Positions 1-10,850 are shown, counted from the stretch's first letter. The stretch: 64,000 nt of DNA from Alcanivorax hongdengensis A-11-3 (GCF_000300995.1 NZ_AMRJ01000005.1:1-64000), one strand, 5' to 3'. Translations and numbers: made by a program. Notes: generated by a model not told the origin, from the sequence alone.

Positions 1-285
1 TAGAAGTGTCCGCAGTAACGGGGTAGAACCCGAAGCCTACTAATCATCGATGTGGCTGCATAACCAGTAGCGCAAGCGGATCGGTTTTCCGGCGCTGTTA
101 GCCCAGTAAACGGGGGCACAGTAAACGGGGCCAGCTCTTTCCCCGTGCGTCAACACAACGTCTAAACGCCTTCTGAAGTCTCAGACTTGAGGTCGTGCCT
201 TCGGCCAACATCGGCTCTCCCCGACACCAGAAAGACCCCTCTCTGTGGTAGAGTCTCCCCTACATTCCCCAACCCGGACCCCAAC
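1..285. other. Intergenic, short direct repeats
   Basis: No convincing gene is seen before the first CDS. The stretch holds a 12-base direct repeat CAGTAAACGGGG at 104-115 and 119-130, and a near copy lacking one A at 13-23. These look like remnants of a dispersed repeat or an insertion edge, but the window starts here and the left context is missing. Confidence 0.35.
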
Positions 286-657
286 ATGCAGCTCTATGTG
301 CTCGTCGCCTGTGATGGCCTTGATGAAAAGCAGGAAAAGGCCCTGAAACGCCATCTGCCGGATCTGCGCGCCGCTCTCCAGGCCTATGTGGACGATAACG
401 CCGCCAACGGGGTCGCGCTGATTGATGAGTGCGACAGCGACGAGTGCGAGGACTGGCGGCTGGGCATTTGCCAGCCGGTGAAGAAGACCGTGCATCTCAC
501 CTTTCCGGTGAACCTGTTCAACGACCTTGCCCGGCAGTACGGCATTGATTGCGAGATCGGCTCCATCGAGGAGGGCGAGTACGACCCGGTGAGTTTCTTT
601 GGCAAGCGCGAAGGGCAGGGGGATGCCTTTCTGATCGGGGCGTATCTGGGGTTGTAG
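286..657 (+). CDS. Small acidic protein of unknown function
   Basis: A 123-residue protein that I do not recognise. The ATG at 286 (MQLYVLVACDG) is preferred because the upstream in-frame residues are low-complexity and unlike a folded N-terminus; no strong Shine-Dalgarno site is visible before either candidate. It is rich in Asp and Glu, has a cluster of three Cys around residues 48-62 (ECDSDECEDW then GICQP), no signal peptide and no membrane segment, so a soluble cytoplasmic protein is likely. It stands alone: its downstream neighbour is on the opposite strand. The Cys cluster could bind a metal, but this is only inference. Confidence 0.55.
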   Translation: MQLYVLVACDGLDEKQEKALKRHLPDLRAALQAYVDDNAANGVALIDECDSDECEDWRLGICQPVKKTVHLTFPVNLFNDLARQYGIDCEIGSIEEGEYDPVSFFGKREGQGDAFLIGAYLGL

Positions 658-686
658 CCTGACACGATTGCCGGCTGATTTTCTGG

Positions 687-1007
687 TTACTTGAGCTTGC
701 CGATCAGTATGAGCCAGGTGCAGTCATGCATGTCTTTGGCGATACGCCTTTCAATACGCGGCACCGTGCCGGTGCTGATGCTCTCATTGTGGGTGCGACA
801 GCCATTGTCGATTTTCTCGCCCTGGCGAAGTTCGTAGTACAAGGGCTCATAGTCTTCCGGGCTTTTGTCATGACGAACGCTGACGGTCGGGCGCGTCAGA
901 TAGTCGCCAAAAGCCGCCAGATACGGGCTCTTTCGCAGGACCGTATCGGCAGTGGCCGTGCCGATGAGCAGGGTCGAGACAATAATCCAGCGCCACTTTC
1001 CCATCAT
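687..1007 (-). CDS. Small secreted protein of unknown function
   Basis: A 106-residue protein starting MMGKWRWIIVST with a GGAGGAAAC ribosome-binding site directly before the ATG. The N-terminus is a classic signal peptide: short basic stretch, hydrophobic core, likely cleavage after TATA or TATAD around residue 20. The mature part contains two Cys (near residues 70 and 96) that could form a disulfide in the periplasm, and a charged central region. I do not recognise a family. It follows the MpaB-like oxygenase gene on the same strand, but a strong hairpin lies between them, so cotranscription is uncertain. Confidence 0.6.
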   Translation of the reverse strand: MMGKWRWIIVSTLLIGTATADTVLRKSPYLAAFGDYLTRPTVSVRHDKSPEDYEPLYYELRQGEKIDNGCRTHNESISTGTVPRIERRIAKDMHDCTWLILIGKLK

Positions 1008-1067
1008 GTTTCCTCCATGGCCTACTAGCTCGAGAGTAGCAGGATCATGGCGGTTATGGGGCAGCCC

Positions 1068-1112
1068 CCCCCACGACCAAGCCCCGGAAAGCCGGGGCCA
1101 TGGTCGTGGGGG
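1068..1112. repeat. Long perfect hairpin
   Basis: A 12-base-pair outer stem (1068-1079 with 1101-1112) and a 7-base-pair inner stem (81-87 with 92-98, in hundreds 1000) closed by an AAAG loop. It lies 8 bases past the stop of the oxygenase gene on the minus strand. There is no clear T-run, so it is either a processing or mRNA-stabilising hairpin or an imperfect terminator. Confidence 0.6.
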
Positions 1113-1119
1113 CGACCTT

Positions 1120-2478
1120 TCAGGCTACGCTTTCTTGTGTGGTGGGTGTGTATTGTGCGGCATCGGTGGTGTATTCCGCGTGGCCGTATTCCACCAGCAG
1201 TTCCTTGATTCTTCTCACCAGTATTCTGTCTGCCACCTTGTTGGCCACCGGGATGTCCTGCAGGGTGCGGTAGGCGATGAGGCGGGGCATGACGAACAGG
1301 TTGCCGACGGTGAACAGGGCGTAGTCGAGCAGGTGAGGTTCGACGCCCATTTCCCGGGCTTTTGATTTGTCCTTGCGGCCCAGGAAGGCTTCGGTGAAGA
1401 ACACCTTGGAAAAGCTGCGCTCCACGCGGTTGTGCAGCTGGCTGAGCAGTTTACGGTCTTTGGGGCGGTAGACGGACATGGTGGCGCGGGTGAGTTCGCC
1501 GCAGGTGTCGTGGTCGTAGCCCTCGCGCAGGGTGCCGGAGTAGGTGAGCATGGTGTCGATGATGTCCGGTGCTTCGGCGGGCAGCAGCTCTTCGGGCAGG
1601 CCCAACAGGAAGCACTGGTAGCGGGACAGCTCGACGATGGCGCGTTCGTTGCGGGTGAAGTGCTTGCGGCCCTTGCGCATGGCCTTGAAGGCGGTCAGGT
1701 AGGCGGGCATGGTGCCGGCGGGCATCTGGTCCACCTGGGGGATGGGGATGCCGTAGACGGCCGGGTCCCAGGGGCCGCCCTTGTCGGGGGTGCAGCGCTT
1801 GATGATGTTAAAGCGCACCATGGAATGCATCAGGCGCACCATGGCGGCGGCCTTGAAGCCGGGGCCGAAGCGCTCCAGAGCACCGGGCAGGGTGGCGGTG
1901 GTGAAGAAGCTGGCGGTTTCGTTGATGCGCTGGTTCACCGAGTCGTTGGCCAGGGTGCCGGTGATGGCCATGGGCAGGCCGGAGTACTTGTTCATGAAGG
2001 TGGCCACAAAGGCGCCGCGAATCACGTAGGGCGCCAGGTTGACCATCTGGTTACGACTCAGGCGGGCGCCTTCGCGCACCAGTGCCATGTCCACCCAGTC
2101 GGGGGTGGTTTCCATGGCGAGGATGAAATCGGTGAGCTCTTGGGGGGCATCGGCGACGGCGTGCAGGCCTTCGTCGCAGGCCTGCTTGAGCATGCTGATC
2201 AGGCCGCGAAAGCCGTACCGGGGCATCAGGGCCGCATAGGCGTCAGCCACGGTGTCGCCCAGCAGGGTGTAGGCGCGGGCCCGCTCGACCTTCTCACTAT
2301 CCTTGAGAATACCGGCGCGGTATTTGCTGGCGAATTTTTTCGGCAGGGTGCTGCGCACGGCGATGTCGTCGGTGAACCGTTCCGGGGTCACGTCGAAGTC
2401 GATATCGCCGTAGAGCGAGGGAATCAGGGTTTTCTGTGCGCGGACTTTTTCCCAGAGTGCGTCCAGGGACTGTGGCAT
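1120..2478 (-). CDS. MpaB-type oxygenase (DUF2236 family)
   Basis: A 452-residue protein of the family that includes rubber oxygenase Lcp and the fungal MpaB oxygenase (formerly DUF2236). The diagnostic motif is visible as RLMHSMVR near residue 217; in Lcp the equivalent region supplies the haem-ligating and catalytic residues. The protein lacks a clear signal peptide, unlike secreted Lcp, so it is probably cytoplasmic or peripherally membrane bound. Family members carry out haem-dependent oxidative cleavage, but the substrate here cannot be told from sequence. It heads a minus-strand group with an HD-domain protein and a class II aldolase upstream, separated by a 159-base gap that probably contains its own promoter. 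Confidence 0.75.
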   Translation of the reverse strand: MPQSLDALWEKVRAQKTLIPSLYGDIDFDVTPERFTDDIAVRSTLPKKFASKYRAGILKDSEKVERARAYTLLGDTVADAYAALMPRYGFRGLISMLKQACDEGLHAVADAPQELTDFILAMETTPDWVDMALVREGARLSRNQMVNLAPYVIRGAFVATFMNKYSGLPMAITGTLANDSVNQRINETASFFTTATLPGALERFGPGFKAAAMVRLMHSMVRFNIIKRCTPDKGGPWDPAVYGIPIPQVDQMPAGTMPAYLTAFKAMRKGRKHFTRNERAIVELSRYQCFLLGLPEELLPAEAPDIIDTMLTYSGTLREGYDHDTCGELTRATMSVYRPKDRKLLSQLHNRVERSFSKVFFTEAFLGRKDKSKAREMGVEPHLLDYALFTVGNLFVMPRLIAYRTLQDIPVANKVADRILVRRIKELLVEYGHAEYTTDAAQYTPTTQESVA

Positions 2479-2637
2479 CGGTAACCTCGGCAGAAACTGT
2501 CTTTCGTTGGCCTATACATTGCGTATACGCGCCGGTTGAGACAATTAACGGAAGTTATCTTTGTGTATAGGTAGGCCGGTTTTGGCCCGCAATGACAGGC
2601 AGGCAAAACCGCGCCGGGCCGTGGCCCGGCGGCGGGG

Positions 2638-3234
2638 TCAGGCGTTTTGCGCCATGGCGTCCTTGTAGAGCGATTGCCGGGGCTGGGCGAAGACCCGGCG
2701 CAGCATGGGCTCGAAGTGCTCCAGCGGCAGGATCTCGCCGTCCGGGTCGAAGGCCGGCGAGTCATACTTGCTGACGAACTCCAGGGTCTGCCGGTAGTGC
2801 GGGTGGGCCTGGAAGTTGTCGCGCATGTGCCGGTCCATGCCCAGATAGTGGAAGAAGTAGTAGCCCTGGAAGATGGCGTGGTGCTTGACCATCCAGTGGT
2901 TGGCTTCGCTGACGAAGGGCTCCAGCAGCACGGCGGCCACGTCCGCGTGGTTGAAGGTGCCCAGGGTGTCGCCGATGTCATGGAGCAGGGCGCAGACCAC
3001 GTATTCCTCGTCCTTGCCGTCCCGGTGGGCGAGGGTGGCGGTTTGCAGGCAGTGCTGGAAGCGGTCGATGCGGAAGCCGCCGAAGTCGCCCTGCAGCAGT
3101 TTCAGGTGATCCATGATGCGGTCGGGCAGGCCCTGGCTGAACTGCCCGAAGCTGTCGGCGATGATTTTCCAGTCTTCGCCGCTGCCGTCTTTCATGTGCG
3201 TGAAGGTGGCGCGCGGCGCCGTGTTGTCACTCAT
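2638..3234 (-). CDS. HD-domain protein, PhnZ-like
   Basis: A 198-residue HD-domain protein. The ATG at 3234 (MSDNTAPRATF) has an AGGGG site upstream. Metal-binding residues are visible in order: HCLQTA near residue 61, LLHDIGD near residue 87, FNHADV near residue 97, and KHHAIFQGYY near residue 120. The pattern H..Q..(x)..HDIGD..NHA is typical of the HD subgroup that includes the mixed-valent di-iron oxygenase PhnZ rather than nucleotide phosphohydrolases, but simple phosphohydrolase activity cannot be excluded. It lies 10 bases downstream of the class II aldolase gene and is almost surely cotranscribed with it, suggesting a short catabolic pathway acting on a hydroxylated or phosphonate-like small molecule. 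Confidence 0.7.
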   Translation of the reverse strand: MSDNTAPRATFTHMKDGSGEDWKIIADSFGQFSQGLPDRIMDHLKLLQGDFGGFRIDRFQHCLQTATLAHRDGKDEEYVVCALLHDIGDTLGTFNHADVAAVLLEPFVSEANHWMVKHHAIFQGYYFFHYLGMDRHMRDNFQAHPHYRQTLEFVSKYDSPAFDPDGEILPLEHFEPMLRRVFAQPRQSLYKDAMAQNA

Positions 3235-3244
3235 GGCTGGCCCC

Positions 3245-4021
3245 TTAGTCCGCGTAGCCGGGGTTGTGGCGGTCGAGCTTGCGCAGCAGGCCGGGCCAGG
3301 CCAGGTTGCCGCCCATGCCTTTGGTGACCTGGGCCGCCTGTTGCTTGATGGTGCTGACGATGCCCTCCGGGATGGGGGTGAGCGGCCGGTTGCCGGACAG
3401 CGCCTGCAGCTGGATTTCACAGGCCCGTTGCAGGATGAACATGCTCAGGAAAGTGTCGGCGATGGTGCTGCCCACGGTGAGCAGGCCATGGTTGCGCAGG
3501 ATCATGAAGTTGGCCTCGCCCAGGTCCGCTTGCAGGCGGGCTTTTTCGTCCTCGCGCAGGGCCACGCCTTCGTAGTCGTGGTAGGCCAGGCTGGCGAGCG
3601 GAAACAGGCTCTGCTGGGACAACGGCAGCAGGCCTTCCTGCTGGGCAGAGACTGCCACGCCGGCGGTGGTGTGGGTGTGCATCACGCAGACGGCATCTTC
3701 GCGCACGGCGTGGATGGCGCTGTGGATGGTGAAGCCGGCCGGGTTGATGTCGAAGTCACTGTCGTCGAGCTTGTTGCCGTGCTGATCCACGCGCACCAGG
3801 CTGGAGGCGGTGATTTCCTCGAACATCATGCCGTAGGGGTTGATCAGAAAGTGATGCTCGTCGCCGGGGATACGGGCGGATAGATGGGTAAAGATCAGGT
3901 CGTCCCAGCCGTACAGGGCAATCAGCCGGTAGGCGGCGGCCAGGTCCACCCGCAGTTGCCATTCCTGCTCACTGACCTGGCCCTGCCTGGAGGCCGGGTT
4001 CTGTTGTGTCATGCTGTTCAT
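3245..4021 (-). CDS. Class II aldolase/adducin family protein
   Basis: A 258-residue class II aldolase/adducin-fold protein. The zinc-binding His residues are visible in MHTHTTAG near residue 113 and in LRNHGLLTVG near residue 171. Family members are zinc-dependent fuculose- or ribulose-phosphate aldolases and also non-phosphate decarboxylases or dehydratases; the protein lacks features that identify one substrate. The start at 4021 has GGGAG nine bases upstream; an internal ATG at 4012 is a weaker choice. It is the first gene of a likely two-gene unit with the HD-domain protein, and is divergent from a Crp/Fnr regulator, which is the obvious candidate for its control. Confidence 0.8.
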   Translation of the reverse strand: MNSMTQQNPASRQGQVSEQEWQLRVDLAAAYRLIALYGWDDLIFTHLSARIPGDEHHFLINPYGMMFEEITASSLVRVDQHGNKLDDSDFDINPAGFTIHSAIHAVREDAVCVMHTHTTAGVAVSAQQEGLLPLSQQSLFPLASLAYHDYEGVALREDEKARLQADLGEANFMILRNHGLLTVGSTIADTFLSMFILQRACEIQLQALSGNRPLTPIPEGIVSTIKQQAAQVTKGMGGNLAWPGLLRKLDRHNPGYAD

Positions 4022-4048
4022 GTGTAGCGCTCCCGAATTGTTTTTGGT

Positions 4049-4232
4049 TAACAGGCTGCTGAAACCCCTTGTGTACTCAGCGTGGCCTGAAGCGTGCCGC
4101 TGTTGTGTCTTGCCCCGAGGGTCAGGGTGGCTCCCTTTCCTGGAGGCAAGGCGCAGCAGATGTGCGCTTCCGGCCGCGCGCCCCGGGCCAGCCAGAAAGA
4201 CTGAGCACGCATGGGGTTTCAGCAGCCTGTTA
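4049..4232. mobile_element. MITE-like element, 184 bp
   Basis: Perfect 20-base terminal inverted repeats, 4049-4068 (TAACAGGCTGCTGAAACCCC) and 4213-4232, extending inward to about 32 bases with three mismatches. The outermost bases are TA at both ends, consistent with TA target duplication. No open reading frame of its own. It fills most of the divergent promoter region between the aldolase gene and the Crp/Fnr gene, so it may supply or disrupt promoter elements. Confidence 0.75.
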
Positions 4233-4288
4233 GGGCAGTTTAGGCAGGGAATCCGCGCAAAGACTGTCAACTGGTTTACACTCTGTGC

Positions 4289-4981
4289 ATGGTCGATATT
4301 TCTGCGGTACTCAAGGACTGCCCCCTGTTCGCGGGCTTCCCGGCGGCGGCCCTGCGCGAGGCGGGCCAGCATGCCCGGGTGCGCCGTTTTGCCCGCGGCG
4401 AGGTGATTTACGAGGACGGCGCCATGCAGTCGAGCCTGTGCGTGATCGCCGAGGGGACGGTGCGTATCAGCTCGGTGAATGCGGAGGGCCGCGAGGCCAC
4501 GCTGATCCTGTTTGATCAGGGCACCTGGTTCGGTGATGCGGTGTTTTCCCCCAATACGCCTCGGGTCTATGGCGCCACCGCTCACACGGCGGCGGTGCTG
4601 GTGGAGCTGGAGGGTGAGGCGTTTCGCCAGCTGATGGCCCGTTACCCGCAGAGTTACCCGGTGATTCTGGATCTGCTCAGCCAGCGGCTGTGGTCGGCCA
4701 TTTCCCTGCTGGAGGAGGATGCCCTGCGCGGCCTGGCATCGCGGGTGGGGCGGCGCCTGTTGTTTCTGGCCCAGATGCAGCGCAGCCGCAGCGGCGGTGA
4801 GCAGCCGGTGCGGGTGCTGCTGACCCGCGAGCACCTGGCCAACATGATGGGCGTGACCCGCCAGGGCATTCACAAGGTGCTGAAAAATTACCAGGAAGCC
4901 GGATTGATTTCGCTCGGGTACGGGGAGATCGTGATTCCCCATCCGCAGGCCCTGGAGGCCCACCTGGATACGCTGGTGTAG
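4289..4981 (+). CDS. Crp/Fnr-family transcription regulator
   Basis: A 230-residue regulator. Residues about 10-120 form a cyclic-nucleotide-binding-type beta-roll (CPLFAGFPAAAL start, with EGTVRIS and DQGTWFGD in the expected places), followed by the dimerisation helix and a winged helix-turn-helix near residues 175-215 (LTREHLANMMGVTRQGIHK). It lacks the N-terminal Cys cluster of Fnr, so it does not look like an iron-sulfur oxygen sensor; the effector is unknown and the cAMP-binding Arg-Ser pair is not obvious. It is transcribed divergently from the class II aldolase gene with a MITE between them, and probably regulates that gene pair. Confidence 0.85.
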   Translation: MVDISAVLKDCPLFAGFPAAALREAGQHARVRRFARGEVIYEDGAMQSSLCVIAEGTVRISSVNAEGREATLILFDQGTWFGDAVFSPNTPRVYGATAHTAAVLVELEGEAFRQLMARYPQSYPVILDLLSQRLWSAISLLEEDALRGLASRVGRRLLFLAQMQRSRSGGEQPVRVLLTREHLANMMGVTRQGIHKVLKNYQEAGLISLGYGEIVIPHPQALEAHLDTLV

Positions 4982-5379
4982 GGTATTAATAAGTACCCTC
5001 TATTTGCATATAAAAATAATTATTTCATTGCCCGCCTTTATTTTAAAAGAAAATAACGAAGTGACCCGGTTCCGCTTCGCCCGCCGTCTGTTTCACATCA
5101 CGGGTAAATAATCGTTTTTGCTATGGAATCGCGCTCTGGCGATTTTATAGGATTCAAGCGCATTTTAAGGAACAGTCGTAAATTGCATATTCCATATGGC
5201 CCAGTGGCTGACATTCAGCGTTAGTCCCTGGGGCCAGGAAAGGCGGTTTTTTTCCTTAAAACCCATCAATGAAACAACAAATCGTTACTCCTCGGCGCTT
5301 TGGCGCCACTCATCATGGAGTAATTGCGGTGTTTGGGATGAACCCGCTCAATGTTTTAAGGGAAAAGCGGGCAAATTCT
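4982..5379. other. AT-rich intergenic region
   Basis: A 398-base gap that is distinctly richer in A and T than its surroundings, between the Crp/Fnr stop and the lipoprotein gene. It probably holds the lipoprotein promoter. A GGGTA...TACCC inverted repeat sits just after the Crp/Fnr stop (about 4981-4998). I see no gene, and the base composition suggests that the downstream gene may have been acquired. Confidence 0.4.
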
Positions 5380-6240
5380 ATGAGTTTTTTCTATCAGATC
5401 ATTTTACTGGGGACCTGTTTGACACTGGGGGCCTGCGGCGGTGGTGGTGGCAGTGGCGCGGTGAGCGAGGAAACCCCCGCCACCCCGGCGGCGCCATCCA
5501 GCTCGACCGCCTCGTCCGGAAACAGCACGGCGGGAGACAAGGCGCCGGGTAGCAGTGCCACCGGTGAGGTCGATAACAAGACGCCCAAGGATATCCGCCG
5601 CTTTGACGGGGCGCTGGGCCAGAGTGTGTTGCAGTACACCGTGGGCAGTAACATGAAGACGGTTTACAGCGACGAGCTGCTCACCCACCCGCAGATGAAG
5701 GCCTTCTACTTTGCCGACCAGGACATGGTTTTCACCGTTACCCGCGACGGCAAGGAAAAGCAGCGCTCGGAGCTGCGCCAGTACCCGGAATGGTCGGTGG
5801 CCGACCGGCACCGTCTGGATGCCACCGTCACACTCACGGGCACGGCGCTGAATGAGTACACCTGGATGCAGTTGCATCGCAAGGCCAGCACCTCGGTGAA
5901 ACCACCCCTGAGGCTGACCTGGGCCAAGAACCAGGTGATTGACGGGGTGAGCTACCCGGATTATCTGGTGGCGGTGTTCTATCACCCGGACAGCGGTTAT
6001 CACAAGGTACCGTTGATGCCGCGCCAGGACGGGCCCATGACGGTGAGTCTGGAAGCCTATAACTACCAGGTGTTCATCAGCCTGAACGGCTCACTGGTGC
6101 ATGTGGAGAATGTGTCGGACTGGGCGGGGCATAACTGCTACTTCAAGCTGGGGGTCTATGCGTCCGGCAGTGAGGCCGCGTATGGGCAGGCGACGGTGCG
6201 CTATCAGGAGGCGGCGTTCAGTCATTCGCCGGGACTGTAA
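5380..6240 (+). CDS. PL7-like (alginate lyase 2) lipoprotein
   Basis: A 286-residue lipoprotein. The start at 5380 gives a lipoprotein signal peptide ending in the lipobox LGAC at about residue 19; upstream in-frame ATGs at 5269 and 5338 would bury it. A Gly/Ser/Thr/Pro-rich linker to about residue 65 precedes a beta-jelly-roll domain with the three signatures of polysaccharide lyase family 7: RSELRQ near residue 130, QLH near residue 167 (usually QIH or QVH) and CYFKLGVY near residue 257. These carry the Arg, Gln, His and Tyr of the alginate lyase active site. The likely role is cleavage of uronic-acid polysaccharide at the outer membrane. It stands alone and lies behind an AT-rich leader. 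Confidence 0.75.
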   Translation: MSFFYQIILLGTCLTLGACGGGGGSGAVSEETPATPAAPSSSTASSGNSTAGDKAPGSSATGEVDNKTPKDIRRFDGALGQSVLQYTVGSNMKTVYSDELLTHPQMKAFYFADQDMVFTVTRDGKEKQRSELRQYPEWSVADRHRLDATVTLTGTALNEYTWMQLHRKASTSVKPPLRLTWAKNQVIDGVSYPDYLVAVFYHPDSGYHKVPLMPRQDGPMTVSLEAYNYQVFISLNGSLVHVENVSDWAGHNCYFKLGVYASGSEAAYGQATVRYQEAAFSHSPGL

Positions 6241-6332
6241 GGGCGCACCCCCTCCGGCTCCCCCTCATTGAGGGGGAGGGTATTGAGCGCCTTGCCATCT
6301 TCCTGCCCTGCGAGGGGCGTCGGAGAGGGCAG

Positions 6333-6554
6333 CTTCCGATCCTCTCCCTCAACGAGGGGAGCCAGGGGAGGCTGAGCTTTCAATCCTCCCCCTCAACGAG
6401 GGGGAAGCCAGAGGGAGTGAGTTTCCGATCCTCCCCCTCAACGAGGAAGGAGCCAGAGAGGGTGAGCTTCCGATCCTCCCCCTCAACGAGGGGGAGCCAG
6501 AGGGGGTGAGTTTCCGGTCCTCCCCCTCAATGAGGGGGAGTTAGAGGGGGTAAG
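6333..6554. repeat. Five tandem 44-45-bp hairpin repeats
   Basis: Units at 6333-6376, 6377-6421, 6422-6466, 6467-6510 and 6511-6554. Each contains a hairpin of the form CTCCCCCTCAACGAGGGG and a trailing GCCAGAGGGGGTGAG-type segment. A further degenerate hairpin lies at about 6251-6290. The array fills the whole space between two convergent genes, so transcripts from both sides run into it; it could stop or stabilise both mRNAs. There are no unique spacers. Confidence 0.8.
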
Positions 6555-6557
6555 CTG

Positions 6558-8603
6558 TTAACGCACTTCCATGCCCGGCTCGGCACCACTGTCCGGGCTC
6601 AGCACGTAGATGTCCTCACCGCCGGGGCCGGCGGCCAGCACCATGCCTTCGGAGACACCGAACTTCATCTTGCGCGGCGCCAGGTTGGCCACCAGTACCA
6701 CCAGCTTGCCTTCCAGGTCCTCGGGCTTGTACTTGGCCTTGATGCCGGCAAACACGTTGCGCTCGCCCAGTTCGCCCACATCCAGGGTCAGTTGCAGCAG
6801 TTTGTCGGCACCGTCCACGTGGGCTGCCCTGGCCACGCGGGCCACGCGCAGTTTGACCTTGAGGAAGTCATCAATGCTGATGGTGTCATCCTTGGCCGGG
6901 CCGTCGTTGCCGCTCGGTTTGGCTGCCGGCTTGCTGTCGCTCTGGGGCGCCGCCGCCGGGGTGCTTTCCTTCGAGGCGCTCAGCATGGATTCGATCTGCG
7001 CCATGTCGATGCGGTTGAGCAGCGGTTTGAACTTGGCGATCTCGTGGTTGAGCAGCAGTTGTTCGCTGTCGTTCCAGGTCAGCGGCTCGATCTGCAGGAA
7101 GGCCTCGGCGCGCTCGGCCAGGGCCGGCAGTACCGGTTTCAGGTAGATCACCAGCAGGCGGAAGACGTTGATGGCGGTGGTGCAGATCTGCAGCACTTCC
7201 TGCTCGCGGCCTTCTTCCTTGGCCAGGCTCCAGGGCGCCTTTTCGGCGATGTAGCCGTTGGCATGGTCGGCCAGCGCCATGATGTCGCGCATGGCCTTGC
7301 CGAATTCGCGCTTTTCGTAGCTTTGCGCGATACGCGGGCCGGCTTCCTGCACTTCGCGCACCAGTAGCGGGTTATCCAGCTCTTCACTGAGAGTGCCGCC
7401 AAACTTCTTGACGAAGTTGCCGGTGCGGCTGGCGATGTTGACCAGCTTGCCGACCAGGTCGGCGTTGACGCGCTGGGCGAAGTCTTCCAGGTTCAGGTCG
7501 AAGTCGTCCACGCGGCTGGAGAGCTTGGCGGCGAAGTAGTAACGCAGGTACTCCGGGCTCAGGTGGTCCAGGTAGGTGCGGGCCTTGATGAAGGTGCCGC
7601 GGGATTTGGACATCTTGGCACCGTTGACGGTGACAAAACCGTGGCTGTAGATGGCGGTGGGCTTGCGCAGCCCGGCGCCTTCCAGCATGGCCGGCCAGAA
7701 CAGGCCGTGGAAGTTGATGATGTCCTTGCCGATGAAGTGGTACAGCTCGGCGCTGGAGTCCTTGGCCCAGTAGTCGTCGAAGCTCAGGTCTTCGCGCTCG
7801 CAGTAGTTCTGGAAGCTGGCCATGTAGCCGATGGGCGCATCCAGCCAGACGTAGAAGTACTTGCCCGGGTAGCCGGGGATCTCGAAGCCGAAGTAGGGGG
7901 CCTCGCGGGAGATGTCCCAGGGCTGCAGGTCTTCGATCCATTCCTGCAGCTTGTTGGCCACCTGTTCCTGCAGGGCGCCGGAGCGGGTCCATTCGCGCAG
8001 CATGGGCTCGAAGCGCGGCAGGTCGAAGAACAGCTGGGTGGTTTCCTTTTCTACCGGGGTGGCACCGCTGACCGAGGAGTAGGGGTCGATCAGCTCCGCC
8101 GGGGTATAGGTGGCGCCGCACACTTCACAGTTGTCGCCGTACTGGTCCTCGGACTTGCACTTGGGGCAGGTGCCCTTGACGAAGCGGTCGGCCAGGAACA
8201 TGCCCTTCTGCGGGTCGTACAGCTGGGTAATGGTCTTTTCGATGATGTAGCCGGCGTCCTTGTTGCGCTGGAACACCATCTCCGACAGCGCGCGGTTTTC
8301 CGGGCTGTGGGTGCTGTAGTAGTTGTCAAAGCGGATCTGGAAGTCGGCGAAGTCGCGCTCGTGATCGGCCTTGACCTGGGCAATCTGCTGCTCCGGAGTC
8401 ACACCGTTCTCTTCCGCCTTGAGCATGATGGCGGTGCCGTGGGCATCGTCGGCGCAGACATAGATGCACTGCTCGCCGCGCAGTTTCTGGAAGCGCACCC
8501 AGATATCGGTCTGGATGTATTCCAGCAGGTGGCCCAGGTGAATGGGGCCATTGGCGTAGGGCAGGGCACTGGTGACCAGGATTTTACGGGCGGTGTCACT
8601 CAT
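6558..8603 (-). CDS. metG: Methionyl-tRNA synthetase
   Basis: A 681-residue class I aminoacyl-tRNA synthetase that charges tRNA-Met and initiator tRNA in the cytoplasm. The HIGH-type motif is HLGH in [15 protein letters not shown] near residue 15-26, a four-Cys zinc knuckle (CPKCKS...NCEVCGA) lies near residues 147-165, and the KMSKS loop is seen as [11 protein letters not shown] near residue 337. A Pro/Ala/Ser-rich linker follows at about residue 550, then a C-terminal EMAP/Trbp111-type tRNA-binding domain (from about 580), as in the longer dimeric bacterial form. The length matches that form. It stands alone on the minus strand; its stop is only four bases from the end of the tandem repeat array. 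Confidence 0.98.
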   Translation of the reverse strand: MSDTARKILVTSALPYANGPIHLGHLLEYIQTDIWVRFQKLRGEQCIYVCADDAHGTAIMLKAEENGVTPEQQIAQVKADHERDFADFQIRFDNYYSTHSPENRALSEMVFQRNKDAGYIIEKTITQLYDPQKGMFLADRFVKGTCPKCKSEDQYGDNCEVCGATYTPAELIDPYSSVSGATPVEKETTQLFFDLPRFEPMLREWTRSGALQEQVANKLQEWIEDLQPWDISREAPYFGFEIPGYPGKYFYVWLDAPIGYMASFQNYCEREDLSFDDYWAKDSSAELYHFIGKDIINFHGLFWPAMLEGAGLRKPTAIYSHGFVTVNGAKMSKSRGTFIKARTYLDHLSPEYLRYYFAAKLSSRVDDFDLNLEDFAQRVNADLVGKLVNIASRTGNFVKKFGGTLSEELDNPLLVREVQEAGPRIAQSYEKREFGKAMRDIMALADHANGYIAEKAPWSLAKEEGREQEVLQICTTAINVFRLLVIYLKPVLPALAERAEAFLQIEPLTWNDSEQLLLNHEIAKFKPLLNRIDMAQIESMLSASKESTPAAAPQSDSKPAAKPSGNDGPAKDDTISIDDFLKVKLRVARVARAAHVDGADKLLQLTLDVGELGERNVFAGIKAKYKPEDLEGKLVVLVANLAPRKMKFGVSEGMVLAAGPGGEDIYVLSPDSGAEPGMEVR

Positions 8604-8765
8604 GGAATCGGGTACATCAACAGCGAAAAAGGGCTGCCTATGATACGGGTCGCCGGCGCTTTTTTCACCCGTTGAGCCCGGGTTTGTGCGTTTCGGCGGT
8701 TGGCCGGGTACAGCGCGTCTACGGTTATGCTAGGGTTGGCCGGCAATGACGGGGAATAACGATAA

Positions 8766-10850
<2,085 letters not shown>

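Noticed and set aside
1432-2484. A 350-codon open frame on the plus strand
   Set aside because: It is antisense to the MpaB-type oxygenase gene and encodes a Gly/His/Gln-rich sequence typical of frame shadows in GC-rich DNA.
6333-6554. CRISPR array
   Set aside because: The units are contiguous with no unique spacers and each unit is variable.
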